Position numbers and translations under genes: made by a program. From contig CALEMG010000522.1 of the NCBI GenBank assembly GCA_937910835.1, positions 1 through 6,271 on the forward strand: 6,271 bases of DNA, written 5' to 3'. This document shows, piece after piece, positions 1 to 5,493 of this stretch. The notes beneath the pieces are model-generated. The model was not told where the DNA came from. It ran no database searches and was given only the letters and a program-made list of their open reading frames with translations. This DNA comes from an uncultured Alphaproteobacteria bacterium (GTDB taxonomy: Bacteria; Pseudomonadota; Alphaproteobacteria; Sneathiellales; Sneathiellaceae). Position 1 is the stretch's first letter. Each line of letters begins with the position of its first letter.

Positions 1-189
1 GAAAAAGACCTGCGCAGCAAGCTGAAAGGCGGAAACAAGGAAGCTGCCGCAGCAATCGGCAAGCTGATTGCCGAGCGGGCCATCAAGGCCGGCGTCAAGG
101 AAGTCGCGTTCGATCGCGGCGGATACAAATATCATGGCCGGGTCAAAGCCCTTGCCGATGCTGCCCGTGAGGGCGGCCTGTCCTTCTAG
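1..189 (+). CDS. rplR: 50S ribosomal protein L18 (uL18), C-terminal part
   Basis: This is the last 62 codons of an open frame that enters from the left edge and stops at TAG 187-189. L18 binds 5S rRNA and helps place it in the central protuberance of the large subunit. The visible part contains the family's C-terminal pattern: an alanine-rich helix (AAAAIGKLIAERAIKAG), then a strand with VAFDRGGYKYHGRVKALADAAREGGL and a terminal SF. This FDRGG-Y-YHGRVKALAD-AREGGL ending is highly characteristic of bacterial L18. The N-terminal rRNA-binding half lies outside the window. The gene is followed after 11 nt by rpsE, the usual spc-operon neighbour. Identity is near certain; only the start is unseen. 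Confidence 0.97.
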   Translation, partial: EKDLRSKLKGGNKEAAAAIGKLIAERAIKAGVKEVAFDRGGYKYHGRVKALADAAREGGLSF

Positions 190-193
190 GGGA
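188..193 (+). promoter_or_regulatory. Shine-Dalgarno of rpsE
   Basis: AGGGGA lies 7 nt before ATG 201 and overlaps the rplR stop codon. It is only 1 nt from the in-frame TTG at 195, too close for that codon to be the start, so it selects ATG 201. Confidence 0.75.
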
Positions 194-200
194 ATTGACG

Positions 201-752
201 ATGTTGAGACCTGATCAAAATGAAAAAGGCGATTCAGAATTCGTCGACAAGCTGGTTTACATTAACCGTGTGGCCAAGGTTGTAAAAGGCGGCCGTCGTT
301 TCGGTTTTGCGGCATTGGTTGTTGCCGGTGACCAGAAAGGCCGCGTTGGCTATGGTCACGGTAAAGCCCGTGAGGTCCCGGAAGCCATTCGTAAGGCAAC
401 GGAAGCTGCAAAACGCAACATGGTGCGTGTGCCGCTTCGTGAAGGCCGGACGCTGCATCACGATGTGCAGGGTCGCTTCGGCGCGGGCCGTGTGGTTCTT
501 CGCTCTGCACCGGCCGGTACCGGTATTATCGCGGGTGGCCCGATGCGCGCCGTTTTCGAAACACTGGGCGTGCAGGATGTGGTGACGAAGTCCATCGGGA
601 CTTCCAACCCGTACAACATGGTCAAGGCAACTTTTGAAGCCCTGAAGGCGATGAACTCACCGAGAATGATTGCGGCGAAACGCGGCAAGAAAGTCTCCGA
701 GGTAGTCGGTCGCCGTGGTGCCGATGCAGCAAAGGAAAAGGTCGATGGCTAA
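201..752 (+). CDS. rpsE: 30S ribosomal protein S5 (uS5)
   Basis: S5 is a small-subunit protein important for decoding fidelity and helicase activity at the mRNA entry site. The 183-residue product has the N-terminal double-stranded-RNA-binding-like S5 domain from about residue 17. The spectinomycin-site loop AKVVKGGRRF (residues 25-34) is intact, so this looks like an ordinary sensitive allele. It is followed by RVGYGHGKAREVPEAIRKA, the S5 signature, and then the C-terminal S5 domain with GTGIIAGGPMRAVFE and SIGTSNPYNMVKATFEAL. The length is a little above the roughly 165 residues of E. coli S5, mostly through a short N-terminal tail and a basic C-terminus. ATG 201 is preferred over TTG 195 because of its ribosome-binding site. 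The 3' end overlaps rpmD by 8 nt, suggesting translational coupling. Confidence 0.97.
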   Translation: MLRPDQNEKGDSEFVDKLVYINRVAKVVKGGRRFGFAALVVAGDQKGRVGYGHGKAREVPEAIRKATEAAKRNMVRVPLREGRTLHHDVQGRFGAGRVVLRSAPAGTGIIAGGPMRAVFETLGVQDVVTKSIGTSNPYNMVKATFEALKAMNSPRMIAAKRGKKVSEVVGRRGADAAKEKVDG

Positions 753-933
753 ATCAACGATCAAAGTTACCCAGACGGGCAGCCCGATCGGCCGTCCAAA
801 GAACCAGCGGGCAACGTTGGTTGGTATGGGGCTGAACAAAATGCACCGGACGGTGGAGCTCGAAGATACCGACGCCGTTCGCGGTATGATCCGTAAGGTG
901 AATCATCTGGTACAGGTGGAAGAGTCCAAATAG
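745..933 (+). CDS. rpmD: 50S ribosomal protein L30 (uL30)
   Basis: L30 is a small large-subunit protein that contacts 23S rRNA. The 62-residue product has the single ferredoxin-like L30 fold: strand IKVTQTGSPIGRPKNQRATL (residues 6-25), then GMGLNKMHRTVELEDTDAV and a helix RGMIRKVNHLVQVEE. The GRP-NQR-TL-GLGL/MGLNKMHRTV pattern identifies the family, and the length is normal. The start is ATG 745 inside the last codons of rpsE, preceded by AAAGGA (731-736) with 8 nt spacing. An upstream in-frame ATG (724) and GTG (718) exist but would add a family-atypical tail read from within rpsE. In the spc order rpsE-rpmD-rplO the position is exactly as expected. Confidence 0.96.
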   Translation: MAKSTIKVTQTGSPIGRPKNQRATLVGMGLNKMHRTVELEDTDAVRGMIRKVNHLVQVEESK

Positions 934-952
934 GGCTCCGCCGGTCTGATTT

Positions 953-958
953 AAGGAA
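953..958 (+). promoter_or_regulatory. Shine-Dalgarno of rplO
   Basis: AAGGAA is followed by 8 nt before ATG 967. It is only 2 nt from the alternative in-frame TTG at 961, which argues for ATG 967. The predicted N-terminus MRLNQL matches the family pattern M(K/R)LN-L. Confidence 0.7.
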
Positions 959-966
959 TATTGAAC

Positions 967-1446
967 ATGCGTTTAAATCAACTAGCCGACAACAAAGGCA
1001 GCACCAAGAATCGGATGCGCGTTGGTCGGGGTATCGGTTCCGGCAAGGGCAAAACCTCCGGGTCCGGACAGAAGGGCCAGAAATCACGTTCCGGCGTCGC
1101 CATCAAGGGGTTTGAAGGCGGTCAGATGTCGATTTATCGCCGTCTGCCGAAGCGCGGCTTTAAGAACATCTTCAGCAAGAACTTTGCTGTTGCAAACATC
1201 GGTCGGGTACAGGCGGCGATTGACGCGGGTAAGCTCGATCCGAAAGAAACGATTACGGCGGAACTGCTGCAGCAAGCCGGTGTGGTCGGGAAAATCGGCG
1301 ATGGTGTTCGTCTGCTCGCGAAGGGTGAACTCAAAACCAAAGCCAACTTCGAAGTTGCCGGTGCGTCGAAATCCGCAATTGAAGCAGTTGAGAAAGCTGG
1401 TGGGAAAGTCACCCTTCCGGCGCCAAGCCCGGCAACAAGCGAGTAA
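967..1446 (+). CDS. rplO: 50S ribosomal protein L15 (uL15)
   Basis: L15 is an assembly protein that threads an extended N-terminal tail into 23S rRNA. The 159-residue product shows the typical basic, glycine-rich N-terminal tail at residues 18-43 (RVGRGIGSGKGKTSGSGQKG and KSRSG), then FEGGQMSIYRRLPKRGF (49-65). The C-terminal globular domain carries the L15 signature region around residues 110-147, including DGVRLLAKGELK and AGASKSAIEAVEKAGG. It ends with a short proline/serine tail. E. coli L15 is 144 residues, so this is modestly longer at the C-terminus. It sits 33 nt after rpmD and 48 nt before secY with no gene between. No promoter is evident in the upstream gap. Confidence 0.97.
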   Translation: MRLNQLADNKGSTKNRMRVGRGIGSGKGKTSGSGQKGQKSRSGVAIKGFEGGQMSIYRRLPKRGFKNIFSKNFAVANIGRVQAAIDAGKLDPKETITAELLQQAGVVGKIGDGVRLLAKGELKTKANFEVAGASKSAIEAVEKAGGKVTLPAPSPATSE

Positions 1447-1494
1447 ATACATCGACGGGGCGGCATGAGGCCGTACCTTCGGGAGAATTAGTAA

Positions 1495-2841
1495 ATGGCG
1501 TCAGCAGCAGAGCAAATGGCTTCCACCATGAGTTTCGGTGCCTTTTCCAAGGCAACGGAACTCAAGAAGCGTTTATGGTTCACGCTCTTTGCCCTGATCG
1601 TATATCGGATCGGGACCTATATCCCGATCCCTGGTGTCGATCCGACAATTTTGGCTGACGTTTTCGCGCAGAATTCCGGGGGCATCCTCGGAATGTTTGA
1701 CGTTTTTGCGGGCGGTGCGCTCGGTCGTATGACGATTTTCGCGCTCAACATCATGCCCTATATCTCGGCGTCTATTATCATGCAGTTGATGACGTCGATT
1801 TCTCCGCAGATGGCCCAACTCAAGAAAGAGGGAGAAGCCGGGCGTAAGAAGATCAACCAATATACGCGCTATGGCACGGTTCTTCTTGCTGCTTTGCAGG
1901 GCTATGGGATCGCCGCCGGTATTGAAGGGTTGACCCTTTCCAACGGGCAGTCTGCCGTGATTGATCCTGGCATGCAGTTTCGCTTGTTTACGGTGGTGAC
2001 ATTGGTTGCGGGTACAGTCTTCCTGATGTGGCTGGGTGAGCAGATCACCGCGCGCGGCGTTGGTAATGGTATTTCGCTGATCATCTTCGCTGGTATTGTC
2101 GCAGAGCTGCCGAGTGCGCTTGTCGGCACATTGGAGCTTGGTCGAACAGGTGCGCTCTCTACTTTTGTTATCTTGCTGCTCCTGGTCATGGCGGTTGCCG
2201 TCATCGCTTTCATTGTCTTTATGGAACGGGCGCAACGGCGGATCCTGATTCAGTATCCAAAGCGACAACGTGGTAACAAGACCTATGGCGGGCAAAACTC
2301 TCATTTGCCACTCAAGCTGAACACGGCCGGTGTCATTCCGCCGATCTTTGCCTCTTCGCTTCTGCTGATGCCGACGACGGTTGCAAGCTTCAGCGCAGGT
2401 TCCGGTCCGGACTGGCTCAACAGCCTGACGGCAATGCTGGGTCATGGGCAGCCGATCTATCTGATGCTCTATATCGCGGGCATTGTATTCTTTTGCTTTT
2501 TCTATACGGCTGTAGTTTTTAATCCCGATGACACGGCGGATAACCTGAAGAAGCATGGCGGTTTCGTGCCGGGTATTCGTCCCGGAAAGCGGACGTCGGA
2601 GTATCTCGATTATGTCCTGACCAGGTTGACGGTTGTTGGCGCGGCGTATCTTTCTCTGGTTTGTATTTTGCCGGAAATTCTTGTCTCTCAATGGGCAGTT
2701 CCTTTTTACTTCGGCGGAACGTCCCTCCTGATCGTGGTGTCGGTCACCATGGATACAGTGGCTCAGATCCAGAGCCACCTCGTTGCTCATCAGTATGAGG
2801 GGCTGATCAAAAAATCAAAGCTTGGGGGACGGCGCAGATGA
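1495..2841 (+). CDS. secY: Preprotein translocase subunit SecY
   Basis: SecY is the channel-forming inner-membrane subunit of the SecYEG translocon for export and membrane insertion. The 448-residue product has the expected ten hydrophobic segments, with TM1 at about 27-46 (WFTLFALIVYRIGTYIPIPG). The plug region follows (GGILGMFDVFAGGALGRM), then the first SecY signature (FALNIMPYISASIIMQL) and the second (TLVAGTVFLMWLGEQIT). The cytosolic C5 loop AQRRILIQYPKRQRG has the basic residues used for ribosome and SecA contact, and NTAGVIPPIFASSLLL forms TM7. The C-terminal LVAHQYEGLIKKSKLGGRRR is cytosolic and basic. ATG 1495 is preceded by GGGAG at 1481-1485 (9 nt spacing); a second in-frame ATG at 1516 has no comparable site. 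The gene overlaps adk by 4 nt (ATGA). Confidence 0.98.
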   Translation: MASAAEQMASTMSFGAFSKATELKKRLWFTLFALIVYRIGTYIPIPGVDPTILADVFAQNSGGILGMFDVFAGGALGRMTIFALNIMPYISASIIMQLMTSISPQMAQLKKEGEAGRKKINQYTRYGTVLLAALQGYGIAAGIEGLTLSNGQSAVIDPGMQFRLFTVVTLVAGTVFLMWLGEQITARGVGNGISLIIFAGIVAELPSALVGTLELGRTGALSTFVILLLLVMAVAVIAFIVFMERAQRRILIQYPKRQRGNKTYGGQNSHLPLKLNTAGVIPPIFASSLLLMPTTVASFSAGSGPDWLNSLTAMLGHGQPIYLMLYIAGIVFFCFFYTAVVFNPDDTADNLKKHGGFVPGIRPGKRTSEYLDYVLTRLTVVGAAYLSLVCILPEILVSQWAVPFYFGGTSLLIVVSVTMDTVAQIQSHLVAHQYEGLIKKSKLGGRRR

Positions 2842-3488
2842 TTTTGATTCTTTTGGGACCTCCCGGTGCGGGGAAAGGAACCCAGGCACAGCGGTTGCAG
2901 GACAAACATGGTTTGGTGCAGCTCTCAACGGGGGATATGTTACGCGCGGCTGTTGCAGCGGGCACGGAAGTCGGTAAGAAAGCCAAGGCCGTGATGGATC
3001 GGGGCGAGCTCGTTTCCGATGACATCATGACGGGCATTATCTCGGACCGCCTGGATCAGCCGGATTGCAAGAACGGCGTGATCCTTGATGGTTTCCCGCG
3101 GACCGAAGCGCAAGCCGAAGCGCTTGATGCGATGCTGGCAGAGAAGGGCCTCAAGCTCGATGCCGTTATCGAGATGAAAACCGACGATGATATACTGATT
3201 GAGCGAATTACGGGTCGTTATACTTGTGCGAAATGTGGGACCGGTTACCACGATAAATTCCTGAAGCCGACGGTTGAGGGTGTTTGCGATAAATGTGGCG
3301 GTACGGAATTTACTCGCCGCAGTGACGATAATGCCGAGACGGTGACGTCGCGGCTCAAGGCCTATCATGACCAGACGGCGCCTTTGCTCCCATATTACCG
3401 GGGTAAAGGCATTCTGAAGCAGGTCGATGGCATGGCCGGAATTGATGAAGTGACAGCAGAAATGGAAGCCGCTTTGCCGGCAATCTAA
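2838..3488 (+). CDS. adk: Adenylate kinase (long form with zinc-type LID)
   Basis: Adenylate kinase interconverts ATP + AMP and 2 ADP in the cytosol and sets the adenylate energy charge. The 216-residue product has the P-loop GPPGAGKGT at residues 7-15, the AMP-binding STGDMLR (30-36), and LDGFPRTEAQA (83-93) with the conserved arginine R88. The LID has R123 and R127. The LID is the long type and carries four cysteines at 130, 133, 150 and 153 (CX2C-X16-CX2C), the arrangement that binds structural zinc in the zinc-LID subfamily. RRSDD (160-164) follows as usual. Translation starts at ATG 2838 within the secY stop, with GGGGGA (2824-2829 region) as ribosome-binding site, so it is probably coupled to secY. 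An adk here is usual for alphaproteobacteria and many other bacteria, but not for E. coli. Confidence 0.98.
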   Translation: MILILLGPPGAGKGTQAQRLQDKHGLVQLSTGDMLRAAVAAGTEVGKKAKAVMDRGELVSDDIMTGIISDRLDQPDCKNGVILDGFPRTEAQAEALDAMLAEKGLKLDAVIEMKTDDDILIERITGRYTCAKCGTGYHDKFLKPTVEGVCDKCGGTEFTRRSDDNAETVTSRLKAYHDQTAPLLPYYRGKGILKQVDGMAGIDEVTAEMEAALPAI

Positions 3489-3492
3489 ACTG

Positions 3493-3520
3493 TTGACTAG
3501 GTAACACAAAATTATATAAT
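3493..3520 (+). promoter_or_regulatory. Sigma70-type promoter of the alpha block (rpsM onward)
   Basis: TTGACT (3493-3498) and a perfect TATAAT (3515-3520) are separated by 16 nt of AT-rich DNA. This is 5/6 and 6/6 to the housekeeping consensus. It begins 4 nt after the adk stop and would start transcription near 3527, giving a leader of about 65 nt before rpsM. There is no terminator between adk and this promoter, so read-through from the spc block should also contribute. Assignment is by sequence match only. Confidence 0.8.
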
Positions 3521-3523
3521 CGC

Positions 3524-3583
3524 GCGCTTCTCAAGAGGCGCTTGAGATAACCGGGTCAGGACGACCCGTTTGGTGATGAGGAG
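3524..3583 (+). promoter_or_regulatory. Structured mRNA leader before rpsM
   Basis: The leader offers several pairings. Hairpin A is 3524-3530 with 3535-3541 (7 bp including one G-U, loop TCAA). Hairpin B is 3529-3535 with 3541-3547 (7 bp, loop AGGCG) and excludes A. Hairpin C is 3552-3557 with 3563-3568 (CGGGTC/GACCCG, loop AGGAC). In addition, CTTCTCA (3527-3533) can pair with TGAGGAG (3577-3583), which covers the rpsM Shine-Dalgarno. These are pairings read by eye; no folding energy was computed. It is analogous in position to the enterobacterial alpha-operon leader, but I do not see sequence evidence that it is the same element. Confidence 0.4.
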
Positions 3584-3591
3584 AGACTAGC

Positions 3592-3960
3592 GTGGCTCGT
3601 ATTGCTGGTGTAAATATTCCGACGAATAAGCGGGTATTGATTGCACTGACCTATATTCATGGAATTGGCCCGGCAAAGGCCAAGGAAATCTGCAACTCGG
3701 TCGGCCTTGCGCCGGAAGTACGCGTGAATGCGCTCAGCGACGCTGAAGTTGTGAAGATTCGCGAAACCATTGACAGCGATCATATCGTTGAAGGTGATCT
3801 GCGCCGCCAAACCTCAATGAATATCAAGCGTCTGATGGACCTTGGTTGTTATCGTGGCCTGCGCCATCGCCGCGGTCTACCGGTCCGTGGTCAGCGTACC
3901 CATACAAACGCCCGTACCCGTAAGGGACCGGCTAAAGCTATCGCTGGGAAGAAGAAGTAA
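3592..3960 (+). CDS. rpsM: 30S ribosomal protein S13 (uS13)
   Basis: S13 sits in the head of the small subunit and bridges to the large subunit and the tRNAs. The 122-residue product begins ARIAGVNIP and contains the helix-two-turn-helix domain (YIHGIGPAKAKEIC, residues 21-34). The C-terminal signature GLPVRGQRTHTNARTRKGP (95-113) is followed by a lysine-rich tail ending GKKK. The length matches the family. The start is GTG 3592, with GAGGAGA at 3578-3584 about 7 nt upstream; no in-frame ATG would preserve the conserved N-terminus. It is the first gene after the internal promoter and is followed after one base by rpsK. Confidence 0.97.
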   Translation: MARIAGVNIPTNKRVLIALTYIHGIGPAKAKEICNSVGLAPEVRVNALSDAEVVKIRETIDSDHIVEGDLRRQTSMNIKRLMDLGCYRGLRHRRGLPVRGQRTHTNARTRKGPAKAIAGKKK

Positions 3961-3961
3961 T

Positions 3962-4351
3962 ATGGCACGTGAAAAAACACGCGTTCGCCGCCGCGAGCGT
4001 AAAAACATTATTTCAGGCGTCGCGCATGTCAGCGCGTCCTTTAATAATACGAAAATTATGATTACCGACGCGCAGGGCAATGCAATTGCCTGGTCGTCTG
4101 CCGGATCGCAGGGTTTCAAGGGATCGCGTAAATCGACCCCGTTCGCGGCACAGATTGCAGCGGAAGACGCGGGTAAAAAAGCCATGGATCATGGCATGAA
4201 AACTCTTGAAGTTGAAGTCAAGGGGCCGGGCTCCGGGCGCGAATCGGCTTTGCGTGCATTGCAGTCAGTGGGTTTCAATATCACTTCAATCCGTGATGTA
4301 TCGCCCATTCCGCACAATGGATGCCGTCCGCCAAAACGCCGTCGCGTTTAA
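3962..4351 (+). CDS. rpsK: 30S ribosomal protein S11 (uS11)
   Basis: S11 is in the platform of the small subunit and lines the mRNA exit region. The 129-residue product shows the basic N-terminus (RVRRRERKN), then GVAHVSASFNNTKIMITDAQG (19-39), SSAGSQGFKGSRKSTPFAAQ (45-64), the GPGSGRESALRAL segment (88-100) and the C-terminal signature DVSPIPHNGCRPPKRRRV. The N119-G120 pair in the PHNG motif is conserved; this is the asparagine reported to become isoaspartate in E. coli S11. ATG 3962 is one base after the rpsM stop, so translation is probably coupled. A longer reading from GTG 3842 runs inside rpsM and lacks family similarity. The upstream purine stretch GGGAAGAAGAAG (3946-3957) is only a weak Shine-Dalgarno. 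Confidence 0.97.
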   Translation: MAREKTRVRRRERKNIISGVAHVSASFNNTKIMITDAQGNAIAWSSAGSQGFKGSRKSTPFAAQIAAEDAGKKAMDHGMKTLEVEVKGPGSGRESALRALQSVGFNITSIRDVSPIPHNGCRPPKRRRV

Positions 4352-4362
4352 CGGATTAATAC

Positions 4363-4395
4363 ATATCGATATAGGCTTCGCGCCTGTATCGATAT
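4363..4395 (+). other. 14-bp hairpin between rpsK and rpoA
   Basis: Arms 4363-4376 (ATATCGATATAGGC) and 4382-4395 (GCCTGTATCGATAT) pair over 14 bp with a single T-G wobble and a TTCGC loop. It starts 11 nt after the rpsK stop. Only TTT then GTC follows, so it is a poor intrinsic terminator. It may be a partial attenuator, an RNase III/E processing site or a 3'-end stabiliser of the upstream r-protein mRNA. The pairing itself is plain in the sequence; the role is not known. Confidence 0.7.
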
Positions 4396-4408
4396 TTGTC
4401 TAGACGTC

Positions 4409-4429
4409 GCAGGTCCAAGGTGGGCCTGC
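4409..4429 (+). other. 8-bp hairpin just upstream of the rpoA ribosome-binding site
   Basis: Arms GCAGGTCC (4409-4416) and GGGCCTGC (4422-4429) pair over 8 bp with one T-G wobble, around the loop AAGGT. It ends 8 nt before the GAGG Shine-Dalgarno of rpoA. No T-run follows it. Together with the preceding hairpin it fills most of the rpsK-rpoA gap. Confidence 0.55.
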
Positions 4430-4437
4430 AAAACTAT

Positions 4438-4441
4438 GAGG
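4438..4441 (+). promoter_or_regulatory. Shine-Dalgarno of rpoA (sets the GTG start)
   Basis: GAGG with 8 nt spacing to GTG 4450. The only upstream in-frame alternatives (TTG 4396, GTG 4420, the TTG lying in a hairpin flank) would add an arginine-rich stretch foreign to RpoA. Confidence 0.65.
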
Positions 4442-4449
4442 TCAATACC

Positions 4450-5463
4450 GTGATTCAGCAAAACTGGAAAGATCTGATCCAGGCGAACCTCTCCGTAGAG
4501 CCGGGTGAGCAGAGCGATCGGGAAGCCACGATTATTGCGGAACCTTTGGAAAGAGGGTTTGGTTTGACATTGGGCAACGCGCTTCGCCGCGTTTTGCTGT
4601 CGAGCCTTCAGGGCGCCGCCATTACGTCCATTCAAATCGATAATGTTTTGCATGAGTTTTCCTCGATCGCCGGTGTGCGTGAGGATGTGACGGATATTGT
4701 TCTGAATTTGAAAACGCTCGCCATCCGGGCGCATTCAGACGGCCCGAAGCGCATGGTGCTGAAGGCATCCGGCCCATGTGAAGTAACCGCCGGCATGATC
4801 GAAACCGGCCCGGATATCGAGATTATGGATACCGACCTGGTTCTGATGACCTTGGATGATGGTGCATCCATCTCCATGGAGATGAATGTCGACACGGGCA
4901 AGGGCTACGTACCGGGCGTGAATAATCATCCGGAAGATGCACCGATCGGCCTGATTCCGATGGACAGCCTTTACAGCCCGGTTCGGAAAGTCTCTTACAA
5001 GGTTGAGGCGGCCCGCGAGGGGCAGGTTCTCGACTATGACAAGCTGACCTTGAAGGTAGAGACCAACGGCACGGTTTCCCCGGAAGACGCCGTGGCCTTC
5101 GCTGCGCGTATCCTGCAGGAGCAGTTCCAGCTCTTCGTGAACTTTGATGAGCCTGAGGAAGTGGTCGTTAAGGAAGAAAGTCAGGAGCCCGAGTTCAACA
5201 GAAATCTGCTTCGCAAGGTGGATGAGCTTGAGCTCTCCGTCCGTTCGGCGAACTGCCTGAAGAATGACAACATTGTGTATATCGGTGATCTCATTCAGAA
5301 GACCGAGGCTGAAATGCTGCGGACCCCGAACTTCGGCCGCAAGAGCTTGAACGAGATCAAGGAAGTGTTGGCGCAGATGGGCCTCCATCTCGGTATGGAA
5401 GTACCGAACTGGCCGCCGGAAAACATTGAAGATATGGCCAAACGGCTGGAAGAACCTTTTTAG
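4450..5463 (+). CDS. rpoA: DNA-directed RNA polymerase subunit alpha
   Basis: The alpha subunit dimerises to seed RNA polymerase assembly and reads UP elements and activators through its C-terminal domain. The 337-residue product starts MIQQNWKDLI at GTG 4450. The N-terminal domain contains EPLERGFGLTLGNALRRVLLSS (residues 31-52), with the conserved LGNALRR of the dimer/beta contact face, and DSLYSPVRKVSYKVE (172-186). An acidic linker (about 233-248) leads to the C-terminal domain. There R265, N268 and C269 (in VRSANCL) and G296, K298 and S299 (in TPNFGRKSL) coincide exactly with the E. coli DNA-contact numbering, and NWPP follows at 320-323. That register supports the GTG start. It follows rpsK after 98 nt of hairpin-rich DNA, without rpsD, and precedes rplQ by 30 nt. 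Confidence 0.98.
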   Translation: MIQQNWKDLIQANLSVEPGEQSDREATIIAEPLERGFGLTLGNALRRVLLSSLQGAAITSIQIDNVLHEFSSIAGVREDVTDIVLNLKTLAIRAHSDGPKRMVLKASGPCEVTAGMIETGPDIEIMDTDLVLMTLDDGASISMEMNVDTGKGYVPGVNNHPEDAPIGLIPMDSLYSPVRKVSYKVEAAREGQVLDYDKLTLKVETNGTVSPEDAVAFAARILQEQFQLFVNFDEPEEVVVKEESQEPEFNRNLLRKVDELELSVRSANCLKNDNIVYIGDLIQKTEAEMLRTPNFGRKSLNEIKEVLAQMGLHLGMEVPNWPPENIEDMAKRLEEPF

Positions 5464-5493
5464 AACAGCAACACTCGCTGTGGAGTAAGAAAA

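Noticed and set aside
195..200. TTG start for S5 two codons upstream of ATG 201
   Set aside because: The Shine-Dalgarno AGGGGA ends 1 nt before this TTG, too close; ATG 201 has normal spacing.
1573..2790. 405-codon open frame on the minus strand opposite secY
   Set aside because: Exactly covered by a clear secY. Its translation is rich in R, N, Q, D and H without recognisable domains, as expected for the antisense of a membrane-protein gene.
3573..3590. Tiny upstream frame (GTG ATG AGG AGA GAC TAG) over the rpsM ribosome-binding site
   Set aside because: Only four or five codons and no Shine-Dalgarno of its own; it arises from the purine-rich ribosome-binding site.
3842..3961. Longer N-terminus for S11 starting within rpsM
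   Set aside because: The extra 40 residues are an out-of-frame reading of rpsM, and bacterial S11 proteins begin at the MAREKTR-like segment.
4363..4400. Rho-independent terminator after rpsK
   Set aside because: The stem is strong but the following sequence is only TTTGTC, not a T-run, and termination here would cut off essential rpoA.
4352..4410. Possible separate promoter for rpoA in the AT-rich part of the rpsK-rpoA gap
   Set aside because: No pair of -35/-10 boxes with acceptable spacing; the AT-richness is explained by the 14-bp hairpin.
4396..4449. TTG-initiated 18-residue N-terminal extension of RpoA
   Set aside because: The extension is arginine-rich and foreign to the family. GTG 4450 has a spaced GAGG and puts C-terminal-domain contact residues in register with E. 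coli numbering.
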